Positions 1 to 10,079 are shown, counted from the stretch's first letter. The stretch is 64,000 nt of DNA from Pseudobdellovibrionaceae bacterium (GCA_019637915.1 JAHBUV010000001.1:834565-898564), one strand, 5' to 3'. Translations and numbers: made by a program. Notes: generated from the sequence alone by a model not told the origin.

Positions 1-563
1 TCAGCCACGTCCCACTGGGGCATTTTCTCGTGGTGATAGAGAATGGAATTCGTCCAGCTGGTCGGCGGCACCGTCACCAGATTGTTGAACTGCTTCACCG
101 TTTCGATATAGCGGTTGCGCGCCACCGTGATGCGGTTTTCCGTGCCTTCGAGCTGCGCCTGCAGATCGCGGAAGTTCTCGTTGGCTTTGAGGTTCGGGTA
201 CTGCTCGCTCACCATCATCAGACGTCCCAGGGCCTGGGACAAACCGCCTTGAGCGGCCTGCCACTGGCGGATCTGTTCCGGCGTCGCTTTGGACGGATCG
301 ATCTGGATCTGCGTCGCTTTGGCGCGCGCTTCCATCACGCCCGTCAGCGTTTCCTGCTCGTGCTTGGCGTAACCCTTCACCACGTTCACGAGGTTCGGCA
401 CCAGGTCGGCGCGGCGTTTGTATTGGTTGGCGATCTCCGCGAAGGAAGCGTCCACTTCGTTCTTCGCCTGAGGAATGCTTTGAATGCCGCAGCCGCTGAG
501 ACCCGTGGCAAAAACGGCCAGAACCAAACCCAGAGCGTATTTTTTGAGCAAGCTTTGTTTCAT
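1..563 (-). CDS. lemA: LemA family lipoprotein (3' end beyond window edge)
   Basis: The reading frame starts at ATG 563 behind a strong AGGAGG-like ribosome site and runs off the left edge. The N-terminus is a typical lipoprotein signal: basic start, hydrophobic stretch, then the lipobox LSGC. The following part matches the LemA family, with the segment RRADLVPNLVNVVKGY, a long helical region and a second conserved helix ending in FNNLVTVPP. LemA proteins are envelope-associated four-helix-bundle proteins of poorly defined function, often linked to YgcG-type or M48 proteins. The downstream partners lie outside the window. The family call is secure; the role is not known. Confidence 0.88.
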   Translation of the reverse strand, partial: MKQSLLKKYALGLVLAVFATGLSGCGIQSIPQAKNEVDASFAEIANQYKRRADLVPNLVNVVKGYAKHEQETLTGVMEARAKATQIQIDPSKATPEQIRQWQAAQGGLSQALGRLMMVSEQYPNLKANENFRDLQAQLEGTENRITVARNRYIETVKQFNNLVTVPPTSWTNSILYHHEKMPQWDVA

Positions 564-674
564 TCTTTCCTCCTCGGAAATCGTTTCGAATTTAGCGGAC
601 TTCCCGGAGGCTCACAATCAAAACTGGAACCCGGAAGATTGACTTTCCGCGTAGAGAGGCCCCATGCTGACAGC

Positions 675-2243
675 GTGTCAGACTCCTCCTCCCTCAAACT
701 GCGTTTTCAAGATGACGGCGACCTGCTGTTTGTCGAAAAAATCACGGGCTTCAACACCCATGCCCCGGACGCGGGGAAACGGGGTTTGTTGGAGCTCCTG
801 GAGGCGCAAACCGGCCGCAAGCTCTTCGTGGTGCACCGCCTGGACAAGGAAACCTCCGGCGCCATGGTTTTCGCGCAAAGCAAAGAGGCCGCCGCGGACA
901 TGGCGGCGCTTTTTGAAAAGCACCTGGTGCGCAAGCGCTACCTGCTCCTGACCGACAGGCGGCGATCGGAAGAAACCTTCACGGCCGCCTCGCGCATCGA
1001 GAAAAAAGGCGCGAGCTTCGTCAGCGATCCGAATTCGAAAGACCCGAACTCCCGCACGCTTTTCCGCAAATTGAAAAGCCTGAAGATCGGCGACCTCTGG
1101 GAGGCCCTGCCCGAAACCGGCAAGCCCCATCAGATCCGCCTGCACGCCACCGACCGCGGCATTCCCATTCTGGGCGATGCCGAGCACGGCGGCAGCCCCT
1201 TCGCGCGCCTTTGCCTGCACTCCAAATTTCTCGGCTTCAACTGGCGGGGCGCTGAAAAAACCTTTGAGGCCTCAACCCCGGCCTGGAGCAACGACCTCGA
1301 GGCCCCTCAAGCGCAGTTCCTGGACGCCGTTCAATCGCGCAGCCATCTGTTCGACCTGTCCCGCTTCGGGGACGAGTGCCTGCGCCTCGCCCATCAGGAA
1401 CTGGCCTTCTGCCGCGTGGATCAATTCGGACCGCAGCTGTGGGTCTACTGGTATGCCGAAGCGGATCCTTCCGCGGATTTCCTGAAATTCCTGGCTCTCG
1501 TCTCCCAAACCGCGAAGAAATCCATCTTCGTCCGCCACATGCACAACCGCGGTCGCGATCCCAATCGCCAGGACGCCTGGCTCATCGGCGATGTGCAGGA
1601 TGTCTGGCAGGCCCGCGAAAACGGCGTGCGCTTCGAGCTGCGCACCGACTCCGGCCAGTCGCCGGGCTTGTTCCTCGACCAGCGCGAGAACCGCCGGTGG
1701 GTGCGCCGGAACTCCGGCGATCGCAAAGTGCTGAATCTTTTTTCCTACACCGGCGGCTTTTCCGTGAACGCCGCTCTCGGCGGCGCCGACGAGGTCTGCA
1801 CCGTCGATGTCAGCGGCAAGTTCAATGACTGGACGATGAGGAACTTCGAGATCAACAGCCTCGATCCCCGACAGCCTTTGAAGTACGAGTTCTGGAACCA
1901 GGATTGCCTCTTGTTCCTGAAAGGCGCCGCGAAGCGCGGCCGCAAGTGGGATCTCATCATCTGCGATCCCCCCTCTTTCGGCCGCTCCAAGGAAGGCACT
2001 TTCCAGATCCAGCGCCAGCTGCCGCCGCTGCTGGATCTCTGCCTGTCCTGCCTGGAGAAAAACGGCCGTCTGCTTTTTTCCTCGAACTACGAAGGCTGGA
2101 CCCTGGAAGACCTGCGCCAACAGATCCTCGTCAACCGCTCCACCCACCAGATCGCCATCGAGCCGACCCCGCCGGCCTCCCTCGACTTCGAGAGGCCCGA
2201 CACCGAGCCCCTGATGAAAAGCCTCATCTTGGTGAAACGCTAG
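675..2243 (+). CDS. RluA-type pseudouridine synthase fused to RlmI/RlmK-like methyltransferase
   Basis: One 522-residue frame holds two RNA-modifying enzymes. The N-terminal part carries the RluA signature HRLDKETSG near residue 54, including the catalytic Asp, and the later motif KPHQIRLH near 148. The C-terminal part, from about residue 270, is a class I SAM-dependent methyltransferase of the RlmI/RlmK type: GLFLDQREN, then the SAM-binding FSYTGGFSV near 355 and the catalytic-loop motif DPPSF near 429. Both active sites look intact, so the protein is predicted to make a pseudouridine and a methylated base, probably in 23S rRNA. No good ATG exists before the first motif. GTG 675 is preferred, with TTG 639 possible. 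The stop is four bases from the convergent queF. Confidence 0.85.
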   Translation: MSDSSSLKLRFQDDGDLLFVEKITGFNTHAPDAGKRGLLELLEAQTGRKLFVVHRLDKETSGAMVFAQSKEAAADMAALFEKHLVRKRYLLLTDRRRSEETFTAASRIEKKGASFVSDPNSKDPNSRTLFRKLKSLKIGDLWEALPETGKPHQIRLHATDRGIPILGDAEHGGSPFARLCLHSKFLGFNWRGAEKTFEASTPAWSNDLEAPQAQFLDAVQSRSHLFDLSRFGDECLRLAHQELAFCRVDQFGPQLWVYWYAEADPSADFLKFLALVSQTAKKSIFVRHMHNRGRDPNRQDAWLIGDVQDVWQARENGVRFELRTDSGQSPGLFLDQRENRRWVRRNSGDRKVLNLFSYTGGFSVNAALGGADEVCTVDVSGKFNDWTMRNFEINSLDPRQPLKYEFWNQDCLLFLKGAAKRGRKWDLIICDPPSFGRSKEGTFQIQRQLPPLLDLCLSCLEKNGRLLFSSNYEGWTLEDLRQQILVNRSTHQIAIEPTPPASLDFERPDTEPLMKSLILVKR

Positions 2244-2247
2244 CGAA

Positions 2248-2757
2248 TCAATACAAGCGCGACAGGGCCATGGAGAAGCGGCCCGGGGCGTAGGCGGCCA
2301 GGCGCTCGCGGCGCAGGGTTTGGAATTCTTTTTCGCCGTTGGCGGCGCTGGCGTAGGGGAAGATGGCGATGCCGCCGCGGGGGGTGAACTCGCCGATGAC
2401 TTCGATGTAGCGGGGCTTCATCAGCGCCGCGAGGTCGTCGCAGATGGTCTGCACGCAGTCCTCGTGGAAATCGCCGTGATTGCGGAAACCGAAGAGGTAG
2501 AGCTTCAGGGATTTGCTCTCGACCATCTTGTCGGCGGCGATGTAGTTGATGAAGATCTTGGCGAAATCCGGCTGGCCCGTCTTCGGGCACAGGCTGGTGA
2601 ATTCCGTGCACACCAGGGTCGTCCAGGCGACGCTTCCGGGATTTTTATTGTCGAAGGCCTCCAGCAGATCAGGGCTGTACGCGGACGAATAGTCCGTCCG
2701 CTCGGAACCCAAAGAGAACTTCGCCAATTCTTTCTTGCCGCGACCGCGTTTTTTCAC
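2248..2757 (-). CDS. queF: NADPH-dependent 7-cyano-7-deazaguanine (preQ0) reductase
   Basis: The 169-residue product is a type I, unimodular QueF, which reduces the nitrile of preQ0 to the amine of preQ1 in queuosine biosynthesis. The nucleophilic Cys lies in [12 protein letters not shown] (about Cys57), the NADPH-binding motif ESKSLKLY follows near residue 79, and FHED is near 98, as in the family. Translation starts at GTG 2757 behind AAGAGG. No other que gene is visible nearby. The leader just upstream contains a strong inverted repeat that overlaps the ribosome-binding region, listed separately. Confidence 0.93.
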   Translation of the reverse strand: MKKRGRGKKELAKFSLGSERTDYSSAYSPDLLEAFDNKNPGSVAWTTLVCTEFTSLCPKTGQPDFAKIFINYIAADKMVESKSLKLYLFGFRNHGDFHEDCVQTICDDLAALMKPRYIEVIGEFTPRGGIAIFPYASAANGEKEFQTLRRERLAAYAPGRFSMALSRLY

Positions 2758-2766
2758 TGCTGACCT

Positions 2767-2800
2767 CTTTTCCGGGGTTTAGCCCCGGGCCCCGGAAAAG
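2767..2800. promoter_or_regulatory. 11-bp inverted repeat in the queF leader
   Basis: CTTTTCCGGGG and CCCCGGAAAAG form a perfect 11-bp inverted repeat around a 12-base loop. It lies 10 bases before the queF start codon, and its arm abuts the AAGAGG ribosome site. Two weaker hairpins follow further upstream on the queF side (TGTCGA/TCGACA near 2805 and CTGTC/GACAG near 2837). It could control queF translation or end a transcript; no known preQ1 aptamer consensus was recognised. Confidence 0.4.
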
Positions 2801-2908
2801 TCATGTCGAAAGAATCGACAACCGGGTGCTTTTGACCTGTCGCGATCCTGACAGTTGGAACCCCTCCCCCGCCATGAGAAAACTTCCCGGTCGGGAAGGA
2901 GAAAACGC

Positions 2909-3376
2909 GTGAAAAAGTCGGTGATCCTGAGCGCTTCACTGCTCCTGATCGGGCTGTCGGCCTGCGCGCCCGCCCGCAACCGTCCGCAGGCCTCGTCACT
3001 CCCGTCCCCCGAGCTGAGCGTCCCGGACTCCCGGAAAAAAAGCGAAACCACCGCGAGCCCGCAAACCCCCTCCTCCCCGGAGGAAGCCGCCGCCGAAGGA
3101 ACCGCCGAAGCGCCGACGGCCCCCGTGGAAGCGTGCCCGCCGGCCGTGCTCGGGCTCATCCATCAAATTGACCGCCTGGCCAAAAGTTACGCCCAGTCCG
3201 GCTCGTCCCTGGAGATCGCCCCCTTGCGCGCCGCCTGCCACGAATTGCTCGCGCGGCTGGGAACGTCCAGTTGCCGCCTGGACAAACACCCCCTGGGGGG
3301 CCGAGTGAATTTCAACGTGAAAAGCGTGGCGTCCGTTTGCGACGTCGCCGAACGGATCGACGCCGGCGCCGAGTGA
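2909..3376 (+). CDS. Hypothetical lipoprotein with two-part Cys-containing C-terminus
   Basis: GTG 2909 follows GGAAGGAG at ideal spacing and gives a 155-residue lipoprotein precursor: KK, a hydrophobic stretch and the lipobox LSAC. A long linker rich in Ser, Pro, Glu and Ala (about residues 25-75) separates the anchor from a small folded domain of about 80 residues with five Cys, ending near the stop. No known family was recognised. It is divergent from queF and convergent with trmH. It is probably a surface or periplasmic protein of unknown function. Confidence 0.7.
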   Translation: MKKSVILSASLLLIGLSACAPARNRPQASSLPSPELSVPDSRKKSETTASPQTPSSPEEAAAEGTAEAPTAPVEACPPAVLGLIHQIDRLAKSYAQSGSSLEIAPLRAACHELLARLGTSSCRLDKHPLGGRVNFNVKSVASVCDVAERIDAGAE

Positions 3377-3377
3377 T

Positions 3378-4103
3378 TCAGGCGCGCTGAGTGCCGCCGC
3401 CGCCCGCGCCGAACTTCTGGCGCAGGACATCCTCCGCGGAATCCTGAGTGCGCAAATAATAATAAGCGGCGAGAATCGCCTGCTGCTCCTCCGTCAGATC
3501 GCCGTTGCGCCCGCGCCGCAGCTCGCGGTCGCGCAGGATCTGGAACAGGCTCAATGCGCCGGCCACCGAGATATTGAAGCTCTGCACGAAGCCCGTCATC
3601 GGAATGACCACCACCTCATCGGCGGCCTCGATCATCTCGGCGCTGACGCCGTCTTTCTCATTGCCCAGGACCAGGGCGCTCGGGCGCGAGAAATCCACGT
3701 CCGTGATGCTCTTGGCGCGGTCCGTGAGGGCCGTCACCACCAGGCGCTTGCCCTGGCGCTTGAGCTCCGTCACCGCCTCGCGGGTGGATTTCCACTTGCG
3801 GGCCTCCACCCACTTGTCGGCCCCTTGAGTGACCCGGTTCGCCTCTTTGAATTTTTCCTGCGTCTCGATGACGTGGAAATTCGCGAAGCCCAGGCCTTCC
3901 GCCGTGCGCATGACGGCGGAGACGTTGCCGCGATCGTAAATGCCCTCGAGCACCACGGCGACGTCGAAGCAACGGTTCTTCACGACCTCGTGGATGCGCT
4001 CGCGGCGCGAGGCCGTGAGCAAAGGGCCCACCGTCTCGAGCACGAGGCGGTGGTCGATCTTCAAACCGGCATCGATGGGGATCCGCGCTTCAAAGGGAAA
4101 CAT
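3378..4103 (-). CDS. trmH: tRNA (guanosine-18-2'-O)-methyltransferase, SpoU/TrmH family
   Basis: This 241-residue SPOUT methyltransferase shows the three SpoU motifs: motif 1 around DRGNVSAVMRTAEGLG with the catalytic Arg, motif 2 LVLGNEKDGVS, and motif 3 IPMTGFVQSFNISVAGAL. The third motif resembles E. coli TrmH more than RlmB, so 2'-O-methylation of G18 in tRNA is the likely activity. The start at ATG 4103 overlaps the stop of the upstream acyl-CoA dehydrogenase gene (TGATG), which implies translational coupling. The C-terminus ends in a Gly-rich tail. Substrate (tRNA versus rRNA) is the remaining doubt. Confidence 0.85.
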   Translation of the reverse strand: MFPFEARIPIDAGLKIDHRLVLETVGPLLTASRRERIHEVVKNRCFDVAVVLEGIYDRGNVSAVMRTAEGLGFANFHVIETQEKFKEANRVTQGADKWVEARKWKSTREAVTELKRQGKRLVVTALTDRAKSITDVDFSRPSALVLGNEKDGVSAEMIEAADEVVVIPMTGFVQSFNISVAGALSLFQILRDRELRRGRNGDLTEEQQAILAAYYYLRTQDSAEDVLRQKFGAGGGGTQRA

Positions 4104-5311
4104 CAGCGCTGAATCAGTTCCGGCTGCTTGGCCAGGTCGCGCGTGATGTTCTTTTGATGGGCTTCGATGGTGCCGCCGCCGATTTCGAGCAGCTTGGCGT
4201 CGCGCCACAGGCGCTCGACGACGTACTCGCCGACGTAGCCGTAACCGCCCAGCACCTGGATGGCGCGGTCCGCGACGTTTTTCGCCATGGTGGTGGCGAC
4301 GAGCTTCACCCCGTCGCTGTCGGCGCGGTTGCCCTCTTTGTTGAGGTCCATGCGGCGGGCGGTTTCATACACGTAGGCCCGCGCCGCTTTGTACTCGGCG
4401 TAGGAATTGGCGATGTAGGTCTGGATCTGGCCGAAGTGGCTGAGCGGCTTGCCGAAGGACTCGCGCTCCTGCGAGTAGCGGTTCATGATCTCCAGCGAAC
4501 GACGGGCGATGCCGAGGGACATGGCCGCCAGGGTGAGACGCTCGAGCTCGAGGTTGCGCATCATGTGCAGGACGCTGTCGCCCTCATGGCCCACCAGGTT
4601 GTTCAGGGGCGTGTGGCAGTCCTGGAACACCAGTTCGGCGGTGTTGGAGGCGCGCATGCCGAGCTTGTCGTGGATCTTCTGACCGACGGCGAAGCCCGGG
4701 GCGGTTTTTTCGACGACGAAAGTCGACAGTTGCGGCCGGCCGTTCTTCTCGCCGGTCTTGGCGTAGACCCAGATGAAATCGCAGGGCGTGCGTTTTTCAT
4801 CGATGGTGCCGTTGGTGATCCACATCTTGCGGCCGTTGATCACCCAGTCATCGCCTTTTTTCACCGCGGTCGTCTGCATGCCCAGCACGTCGGTGCCCAC
4901 CGCGGGCTCCGACATGGCCATGGAGCCGACCCATTCGCCGGAGCAAAGCCTCGGCAGGTATTTTTTCTTCTGTTCCTCGCCGCCGTTCACGGCGAGGTTG
5001 TTCACGGCCAGCATCGAGTGCGCGAGGTACGCGAGGCAGAAACCCGGATCCGAGGCCGAGAGCTCCTCGTGCACGATCACGGCCGCCGTCGCGTCCAGGC
5101 CCGATCCGCCGTACTCCTCCGGCACCGTGATGCCGAGCAATCCGAGCTCGCCGAGTTTGCGGAACAGGGGCAGGTTGAATTCCTCTTTGCGGTCATATTC
5201 ATGAGCTTGGGGTTCGACCTCGGCTTCCGTGAAAGCGCGCACCGTTTCACGCAGCATGCCGTGCTCGGGAGTGGGGTTGTACAGATCGAATTCTTTCCAG
5301 CTGAATGACAT
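4103..5311 (-). CDS. Acyl-CoA dehydrogenase (isovaleryl-CoA dehydrogenase-like)
   Basis: The 402-residue product is a full-length FAD-dependent acyl-CoA dehydrogenase. It has the N-terminal helical domain ending in ITVPEEYGGSGLD, the FAD/substrate strand MSEPAVGTD and WITNG, and the C-terminal helices with SFGKPLSHFGQIQ and VLGGYGYVGEY. A Glu in NLELERL occupies the position of the catalytic base in isovaleryl-CoA dehydrogenase (Glu254), rather than the C-terminal Glu of medium-chain enzymes. ATG 5311 follows GAAGGAG. It is coupled to trmH downstream and divergent from the cinA-like gene. Leucine or fatty-acid catabolism is the likely setting; the exact substrate cannot be read from sequence. 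Confidence 0.85.
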   Translation of the reverse strand: MSFSWKEFDLYNPTPEHGMLRETVRAFTEAEVEPQAHEYDRKEEFNLPLFRKLGELGLLGITVPEEYGGSGLDATAAVIVHEELSASDPGFCLAYLAHSMLAVNNLAVNGGEEQKKKYLPRLCSGEWVGSMAMSEPAVGTDVLGMQTTAVKKGDDWVINGRKMWITNGTIDEKRTPCDFIWVYAKTGEKNGRPQLSTFVVEKTAPGFAVGQKIHDKLGMRASNTAELVFQDCHTPLNNLVGHEGDSVLHMMRNLELERLTLAAMSLGIARRSLEIMNRYSQERESFGKPLSHFGQIQTYIANSYAEYKAARAYVYETARRMDLNKEGNRADSDGVKLVATTMAKNVADRAIQVLGGYGYVGEYVVERLWRDAKLLEIGGGTIEAHQKNITRDLAKQPELIQR

Positions 5312-5405
5312 GATTTCTCCTTCGAAGAAGGTCTGTTTTCCTTGCCCCGGCCAGAGCAGGCAAGCATCATTGCTGACGCGCCGTACTACATGGAAAGATG
5401 GAGGG

Positions 5406-6533
5406 ATGAAATCAGTGATTTTGGCAGTGGGAACCGAGCTCACCGACGGACAGATCCTCAATCGCAACGCCGGCTGGTTGTCGAACCGCTTGAAGGCCTT
5501 GGGCGCGCGCACCACCTGGCACCTGAGCGTGCCCGACGATCACGCCCTGATCCTCGAGGCGCTGGATCTGGCCGCGCGCCACGGGGAGATGATTTTCATC
5601 ACGGGCGGGCTGGGACCCACCACGGATGACTTCACCCGCGAGCTCGTGGCGCAATGGACCGGTTCGCCCCTGGAGTTCCATGAAGATTCCTGGCGGCACA
5701 TCCAGCAGCGCCTGAGCGAACGCCATTATCCCGTGCAGGACATGCAGCGCCAGCAGTGCTATTTCCCGCGCGGCGCCGTCGTGCTGACCAACCGCGAGGG
5801 CACGGCCAACGCCTTCCGCCTGCGGGCGCGCGATCGCGAGCTCGTCGTTCTCCCCGGCCCGCCCCGCGAGGTCGAGGCCGTCTGGGACGATCACCTGCGG
5901 GACTGGCTCAAGCAAACTGGCCGGGACCTGGATCCCCTGATCACGCGCTCCTGGGACGTGGTGGGCCTGGGGGAATCCCAGGTCGCCGCCATCACCGAGC
6001 CCCTGGCCGGGGGGCGCGGCCTCGAGCTCGGCTACCGCGTGCACCTCCCCTACGTGGAATTCAAAATCACCCACCCGCGGTCGCAAACGGCGCGAACCGA
6101 AGACGTGGTGCGCTCGGTGGAAGCGGCCCTGAACGCCTGGACCCTCGCCCGCGACGGCGAGGACGTGGCGCGGCTCTTCGCGCGCCGCCTGCAAGACACC
6201 GCCTCGGTGGATTTCGTCGATGAAGTCAGCGGTTCGTTTCTTTTGCAACGCCTGACGGCGCCTTTGCGGGAAACCTGGGCGCGCTCCGCCTGGGCCTGGC
6301 GCTCGCGCGGCGGGAACCAAGAGGCTGAAAAACAATTCTGGCTGCGGCCGGTGAACGAATTCGCCGCCCGCGCCGGCTGCCGGTGGGACGGACAGACGCA
6401 AGAGCTGCTGCTGGAGGCTCCGATGCGCTCGCCCCTCATGGCCGAACGCCGTCAGCAGTATTTCGCGGAGGCCGCCATCGCCTTCTGGGTTCAGGCGCAG
6501 CCGACGGTGAAGCCGCAATTCGAGCAGCGGTAG
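5406..6533 (+). CDS. CinA-like molybdopterin-binding domain protein
   Basis: The 375-residue protein begins with the MoCF/CinA N-terminal domain: [15 protein letters not shown] at the start and [10 protein letters not shown] near residue 67, then VLPGPPREV. In CinA this domain has NMN/ADP-ribose pyrophosphatase activity and is followed by a nicotinamide-nucleotide deamidase. Here the C-terminal half does not show the deamidase signature that I would expect and looks diverged, so it is a CinA-N-type protein with an unassigned tail. ATG 5406 follows GGAGGG. Its last 43 bases overlap the 3' end of nrdJ on the opposite strand. Confidence 0.8.
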   Translation: MKSVILAVGTELTDGQILNRNAGWLSNRLKALGARTTWHLSVPDDHALILEALDLAARHGEMIFITGGLGPTTDDFTRELVAQWTGSPLEFHEDSWRHIQQRLSERHYPVQDMQRQQCYFPRGAVVLTNREGTANAFRLRARDRELVVLPGPPREVEAVWDDHLRDWLKQTGRDLDPLITRSWDVVGLGESQVAAITEPLAGGRGLELGYRVHLPYVEFKITHPRSQTARTEDVVRSVEAALNAWTLARDGEDVARLFARRLQDTASVDFVDEVSGSFLLQRLTAPLRETWARSAWAWRSRGGNQEAEKQFWLRPVNEFAARAGCRWDGQTQELLLEAPMRSPLMAERRQQYFAEAAIAFWVQAQPTVKPQFEQR

Positions 6534-8761
6534 CATCCCGAATGCAGCTCCGTGGGCGAACCGCACTCCGGGCACTTCACGAAGGGATTCTCGGTGGGGG
6601 CGGTCTTCGCCGCGGACAAAGGCTGGGCGCCTTTGCTGCCGTCACGGTACACCGCCACCGACTTCAATCCCAACTCCCAGGAACGCCAGAACACCTGCGC
6701 CAGATCCTCCGCCGTCGCGCTGGCGGGCAGATTGACGGTCTTCGAGATCGCGCCGCTCAGGAAAGGCTGCACCGCCGCCATCATCGACAGATGCGCCTGC
6801 GGCGACAAAGCGCCCGGCCCGGTCGCGCAGGAGAAAATCAGACGGTTCTCGGGACGCAGATCCGCGCAGAACGCCAGGCTGTTGTGATCGCGCACGTACT
6901 GCAGGATGCGCAGGATCCGCGGTGAATCGTAACCCAGGCGGCGCAGGGCCGGCTCCACCGAGCGGTTGATGATCTCGACCTCGCCGCCACCGGCGAGTTT
7001 CTTGCGTTTCAGGAGGGAAAAATCCGGCTCGATGCCGGTGGTGTCGCAGTCCATGAACAAACCGATCGTGCCCGTCGGCGCGATGACCGTGGCCTGGGCG
7101 TTGCGCACGCCTTTGCCGGCGGCGGCGGATTTCACGACGCCCGCCCAGAGTTCCGTGGTGAGGGATCTCAACTCCGGCGGCAGGCGCGACCAGGAGATGC
7201 CCTGCAAGGCCGCCTGGTGTTTTTTGAGGACCTTCACCAGGCTCGCGCGGTTTTTCCTGAATTCCGGGAAGGCCCCCTTGACGGCGGCGATCTCGGCGCT
7301 GGTCGCGTAAGCCGTGCCCGACAAAAGCGCCGTGAGCGCCCCCGCCCAGGCGCGGCCCTCGTCGCTGTCATAGGCGATGCCCTCGCGCATCAGCATGGAA
7401 CCGAGATTGGCGAAACCCAGCCCCAGGGGCCGGTAATCGTGGGAATTGCGCGCGATCAGTTCCGTCGGGTAGCTGGCGTAATCGACGAGGATCTCCTGCG
7501 CCAGGAACATCACGCGGGCCGTGTGGCGATAGCCCTCGAGATCGAAGGTGCCCTCGTCATCGAAGAATTTCGCGAGATTCAGGGACGACAGGTTGCAGGC
7601 GCTGTCATCGAGGAACATGTACTCCGAACAGGGGTTGCTGCCGTGGATGGCGCCGCCCGCGGGACAGGTGTGCCAGCGGTTGGCGGTGTCGTGGAACTGC
7701 ACGCCCGGATCGGCGCAGGCCCAGGCGGCGCGCGCGATGCGGTCCCACAATTCGCGGGCGGGAAAACGCCGGATGACCCGGCCGTCGCCGCGCGCCCGCA
7801 GTCCCCACTCCTCGTTCTTCTCGACGGCCTTCATGAAGCGGTCGGTGACCCGCACGGAGTTGTTGGCGTTCTGGCCCGACACGGTCTTGTAAGCGGCCCC
7901 TTCGAAATCCCCGGGCCAGCCCGCCGCGATCAGGGCCTGGGCTTTTTTCTCCTCGTTCATCTTCCAATCGATGAACTCGGGCACCTCCGGGTGATCGATG
8001 TCGACGACCACCATCTTGGCGGCGCGCCGGGTGGTACCGCCGGATTTGATGGCGCCGGCGCCGCGATCCAGCACCTCCAGAAAGGAAATCAGTCCCGACG
8101 AGGTGCCACCGCTCTGCAGTTCCTCGTAACGGCTGCGCAAGGAGGAAAAATTCGTGCCCGTGCCCGAACCGTACTTGAACAGGCGGGCCTCGGTTTTCGC
8201 GAGTTCGAAAATCCCCTCGATGCTGTCGTCGATGCGCTGGATGAAACAGGCCGAGCACTGCGGCCGCTCGTAGGCGTTGTCGACGCGGCGGACGGTTTTT
8301 TTCTTCGCGTCCCAGGCGTACAGGCAGTTGTTCGAGACGAGCTTGTATTTTTCCCACAGGCCGGCGTTGAACCACACCGGGCTGTTGAAGGCCGCCCGTT
8401 GCGTCCACAGGATGTAGCGCAGCTCCTCGGCGAAAGCCTCGAGGTCCTTTTTCGTGGCGAAGTAACCGCCCTGGCGGCGGGCCGCGCCGACCACGGCCTC
8501 GACGACGCGGTCGACGAGGACGCGCAGGGAGTTTTCCTTTTTGCGCAGGCCCGTCTTGCGGAAATAACGGCTGGCGGCGATCTCGATGGCGAGCTGCGAC
8601 CAGGAGGCCGGCGCCTCGATGCCCTTCATCTCGAAATGAATGGTGCCGTCGCGGTCACGAATGACGGCGTCGGCCTTTTTCCATTCGATCAGAACGTGAG
8701 CCTCGCGGCCCTGAGTGAAAATGCGGGGGATCCGGAGGCCTTTTGCGACTCGTCTTGCCAT
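6491..8761 (-). CDS. nrdJ: Adenosylcobalamin-dependent (class II) ribonucleotide reductase
   Basis: The 756-residue enzyme converts ribonucleotides to deoxyribonucleotides with a B12 radical and needs no oxygen. The opening LRIPRIFT, the first redox Cys in CSACFI, the active-site motif NPCSE near residue 375 and the phosphate-binding VIAPTGTIG are all present. The C-terminus is a Cys4 zinc-ribbon (CPECG ... CSNCG), as in many class II enzymes, and its codons overlap the end of the cinA-like gene. Only 30 bases separate this start from the divergent cysteine desulfurase start. The ATG at 8761 has GAGG directly before it, an unusually close site, so a slightly upstream TTG is possible. Confidence 0.93.
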   Translation of the reverse strand: MARRVAKGLRIPRIFTQGREAHVLIEWKKADAVIRDRDGTIHFEMKGIEAPASWSQLAIEIAASRYFRKTGLRKKENSLRVLVDRVVEAVVGAARRQGGYFATKKDLEAFAEELRYILWTQRAAFNSPVWFNAGLWEKYKLVSNNCLYAWDAKKKTVRRVDNAYERPQCSACFIQRIDDSIEGIFELAKTEARLFKYGSGTGTNFSSLRSRYEELQSGGTSSGLISFLEVLDRGAGAIKSGGTTRRAAKMVVVDIDHPEVPEFIDWKMNEEKKAQALIAAGWPGDFEGAAYKTVSGQNANNSVRVTDRFMKAVEKNEEWGLRARGDGRVIRRFPARELWDRIARAAWACADPGVQFHDTANRWHTCPAGGAIHGSNPCSEYMFLDDSACNLSSLNLAKFFDDEGTFDLEGYRHTARVMFLAQEILVDYASYPTELIARNSHDYRPLGLGFANLGSMLMREGIAYDSDEGRAWAGALTALLSGTAYATSAEIAAVKGAFPEFRKNRASLVKVLKKHQAALQGISWSRLPPELRSLTTELWAGVVKSAAAGKGVRNAQATVIAPTGTIGLFMDCDTTGIEPDFSLLKRKKLAGGGEVEIINRSVEPALRRLGYDSPRILRILQYVRDHNSLAFCADLRPENRLIFSCATGPGALSPQAHLSMMAAVQPFLSGAISKTVNLPASATAEDLAQVFWRSWELGLKSVAVYRDGSKGAQPLSAAKTAPTENPFVKCPECGSPTELHSGCYRCSNCGFTVGCA

Positions 8762-8791
8762 CCTCGGGATTTTAGTGAGAGAAAAGATCCC

Positions 8792-9991
8792 ATGCAACCC
8801 GAAGTGACTCAGGCCGGAAAACAGCCCGACAAGATGGATCGCATCTATCTTGATTACAACGCCACGACCCCTTTGGATCCCCGCGTCTTTGACGTGATGA
8901 AGCCTTATTTCCTCGAGCACTTCGGCAACCCCGCCAGCGGCCAGCACGCCTGGGGCTGGACGGCGGAGGCCGCCGTCACGAAAGCCCGCGACCAGGTCGC
9001 CGCCCTCCTCGGCGCCCAAGTCCATGAAGTTTATTTCACCTCCGGCGCCACCGAGGGCAACAACTGGGCCCTGTTCGGCCTGTTCCACCAGATCCGCGCC
9101 GAGAACCCGGGCGCGCCCATTCACGTGCTGACCAGCGCCGTCGAGCACAGCTCCGTCATGAACGCCGCGCGGGCTTTGCGGGAGCTCGGCGCCGAAGTGG
9201 ATTTCCTGCCGGTGAACTCCCTGGGCCAGGTCGAGCCCGACACCGTCGCCCGCGCCCTCAAACCGCACACGCGGCTCTTGTCCTTCATCTGGGTGAACAA
9301 CGAGATCGGCAGCGTCAATCCGATCCATGAAATCGGCCGCCTGGCGAAGAACAATCAAATTTATTTTCATACCGACGCCACCCAGGCCGTCGGCAAGGTG
9401 GCCGTGGATGTCGACGCCGCCGGCGTCGACATGCTGACGCTTTCCGGGCACAAAATCTACGGCCCCAAAGGCGTCGGCGCCTTTTACCTGCGCGAACGCC
9501 GCCCCCACGTCACGATCAAGCCGCTCTTTTTCGGCGGCGGCCATGAAAAAGGCCTGCGCTCGGGCACCGTCAACGTGCCCGGCGTCGCTGGCCTCGGCGC
9601 GGCCTGCGAAATCCTGCGCCATGAGATGCGCGAGGAGAATGAGCGCGTGACCGGACTGCGCGAGCGCCTGTGGTCGCGCCTGCAGGCCGCCCTGCCGGCC
9701 TTGCGCCTGAACGGGCCCGAGCACGAGCGCTCGCCGATCAATCTCTCCCTCACCCTGCCGGGCCGCCCGGTGGACCGCGCCCTGCCGAAACTGCAAAAAC
9801 TCGGTTTTTCGACGGGCAGCGCCTGCAGCGCGGGCCGCGTGTCGGTCAGCCACGTGCTTTCGGGCTTGGGCCTCAGCGAGGCCGACGCCGCCTGCACCCT
9901 GCGCCTCTCTCTGGGACGGTGGACCACGGCCGAGGAAGTCGACCGCGCCGCCGAGATCCTGATCAGCGCCTTTGGCTCAGATCGAATATAA
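8792..9991 (+). CDS. Cysteine desulfurase (IscS/NifS family)
   Basis: The 399-residue PLP enzyme takes sulfur from cysteine for Fe-S cluster and thio-modification pathways. Visible hallmarks are [11 protein letters not shown], the PLP-binding [10 protein letters not shown], the Schiff-base Lys in [10 protein letters not shown], and the persulfide-forming Cys in STGSACSAG. The loop around that Cys has the IscS/NifS (group I) form. ATG 8792 lies after GAGAGAAAAG; a second ATG at 8834 would remove a short N-terminal extension. The A-type carrier gene follows 88 bases later on the same strand, consistent with an Fe-S assembly pair. No iscU was seen. Confidence 0.92.
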   Translation: MQPEVTQAGKQPDKMDRIYLDYNATTPLDPRVFDVMKPYFLEHFGNPASGQHAWGWTAEAAVTKARDQVAALLGAQVHEVYFTSGATEGNNWALFGLFHQIRAENPGAPIHVLTSAVEHSSVMNAARALRELGAEVDFLPVNSLGQVEPDTVARALKPHTRLLSFIWVNNEIGSVNPIHEIGRLAKNNQIYFHTDATQAVGKVAVDVDAAGVDMLTLSGHKIYGPKGVGAFYLRERRPHVTIKPLFFGGGHEKGLRSGTVNVPGVAGLGAACEILRHEMREENERVTGLRERLWSRLQAALPALRLNGPEHERSPINLSLTLPGRPVDRALPKLQKLGFSTGSACSAGRVSVSHVLSGLGLSEADAACTLRLSLGRWTTAEEVDRAAEILISAFGSDRI

Positions 9992-10079
9992 GCCGCTTTC
10001 AGATCCTTGGACGGCCCCGCCGGGGATTCCCGCCCAGGACCTTTTGTGGTAGGCTGGGGTCAAGCCCGAGGAGTCCGCC

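Noticed and set aside
2758..2860. preQ1 riboswitch upstream of queF
   Set aside because: Hairpins exist, but none of the preQ1-I, II or III consensus sequences was recognised.
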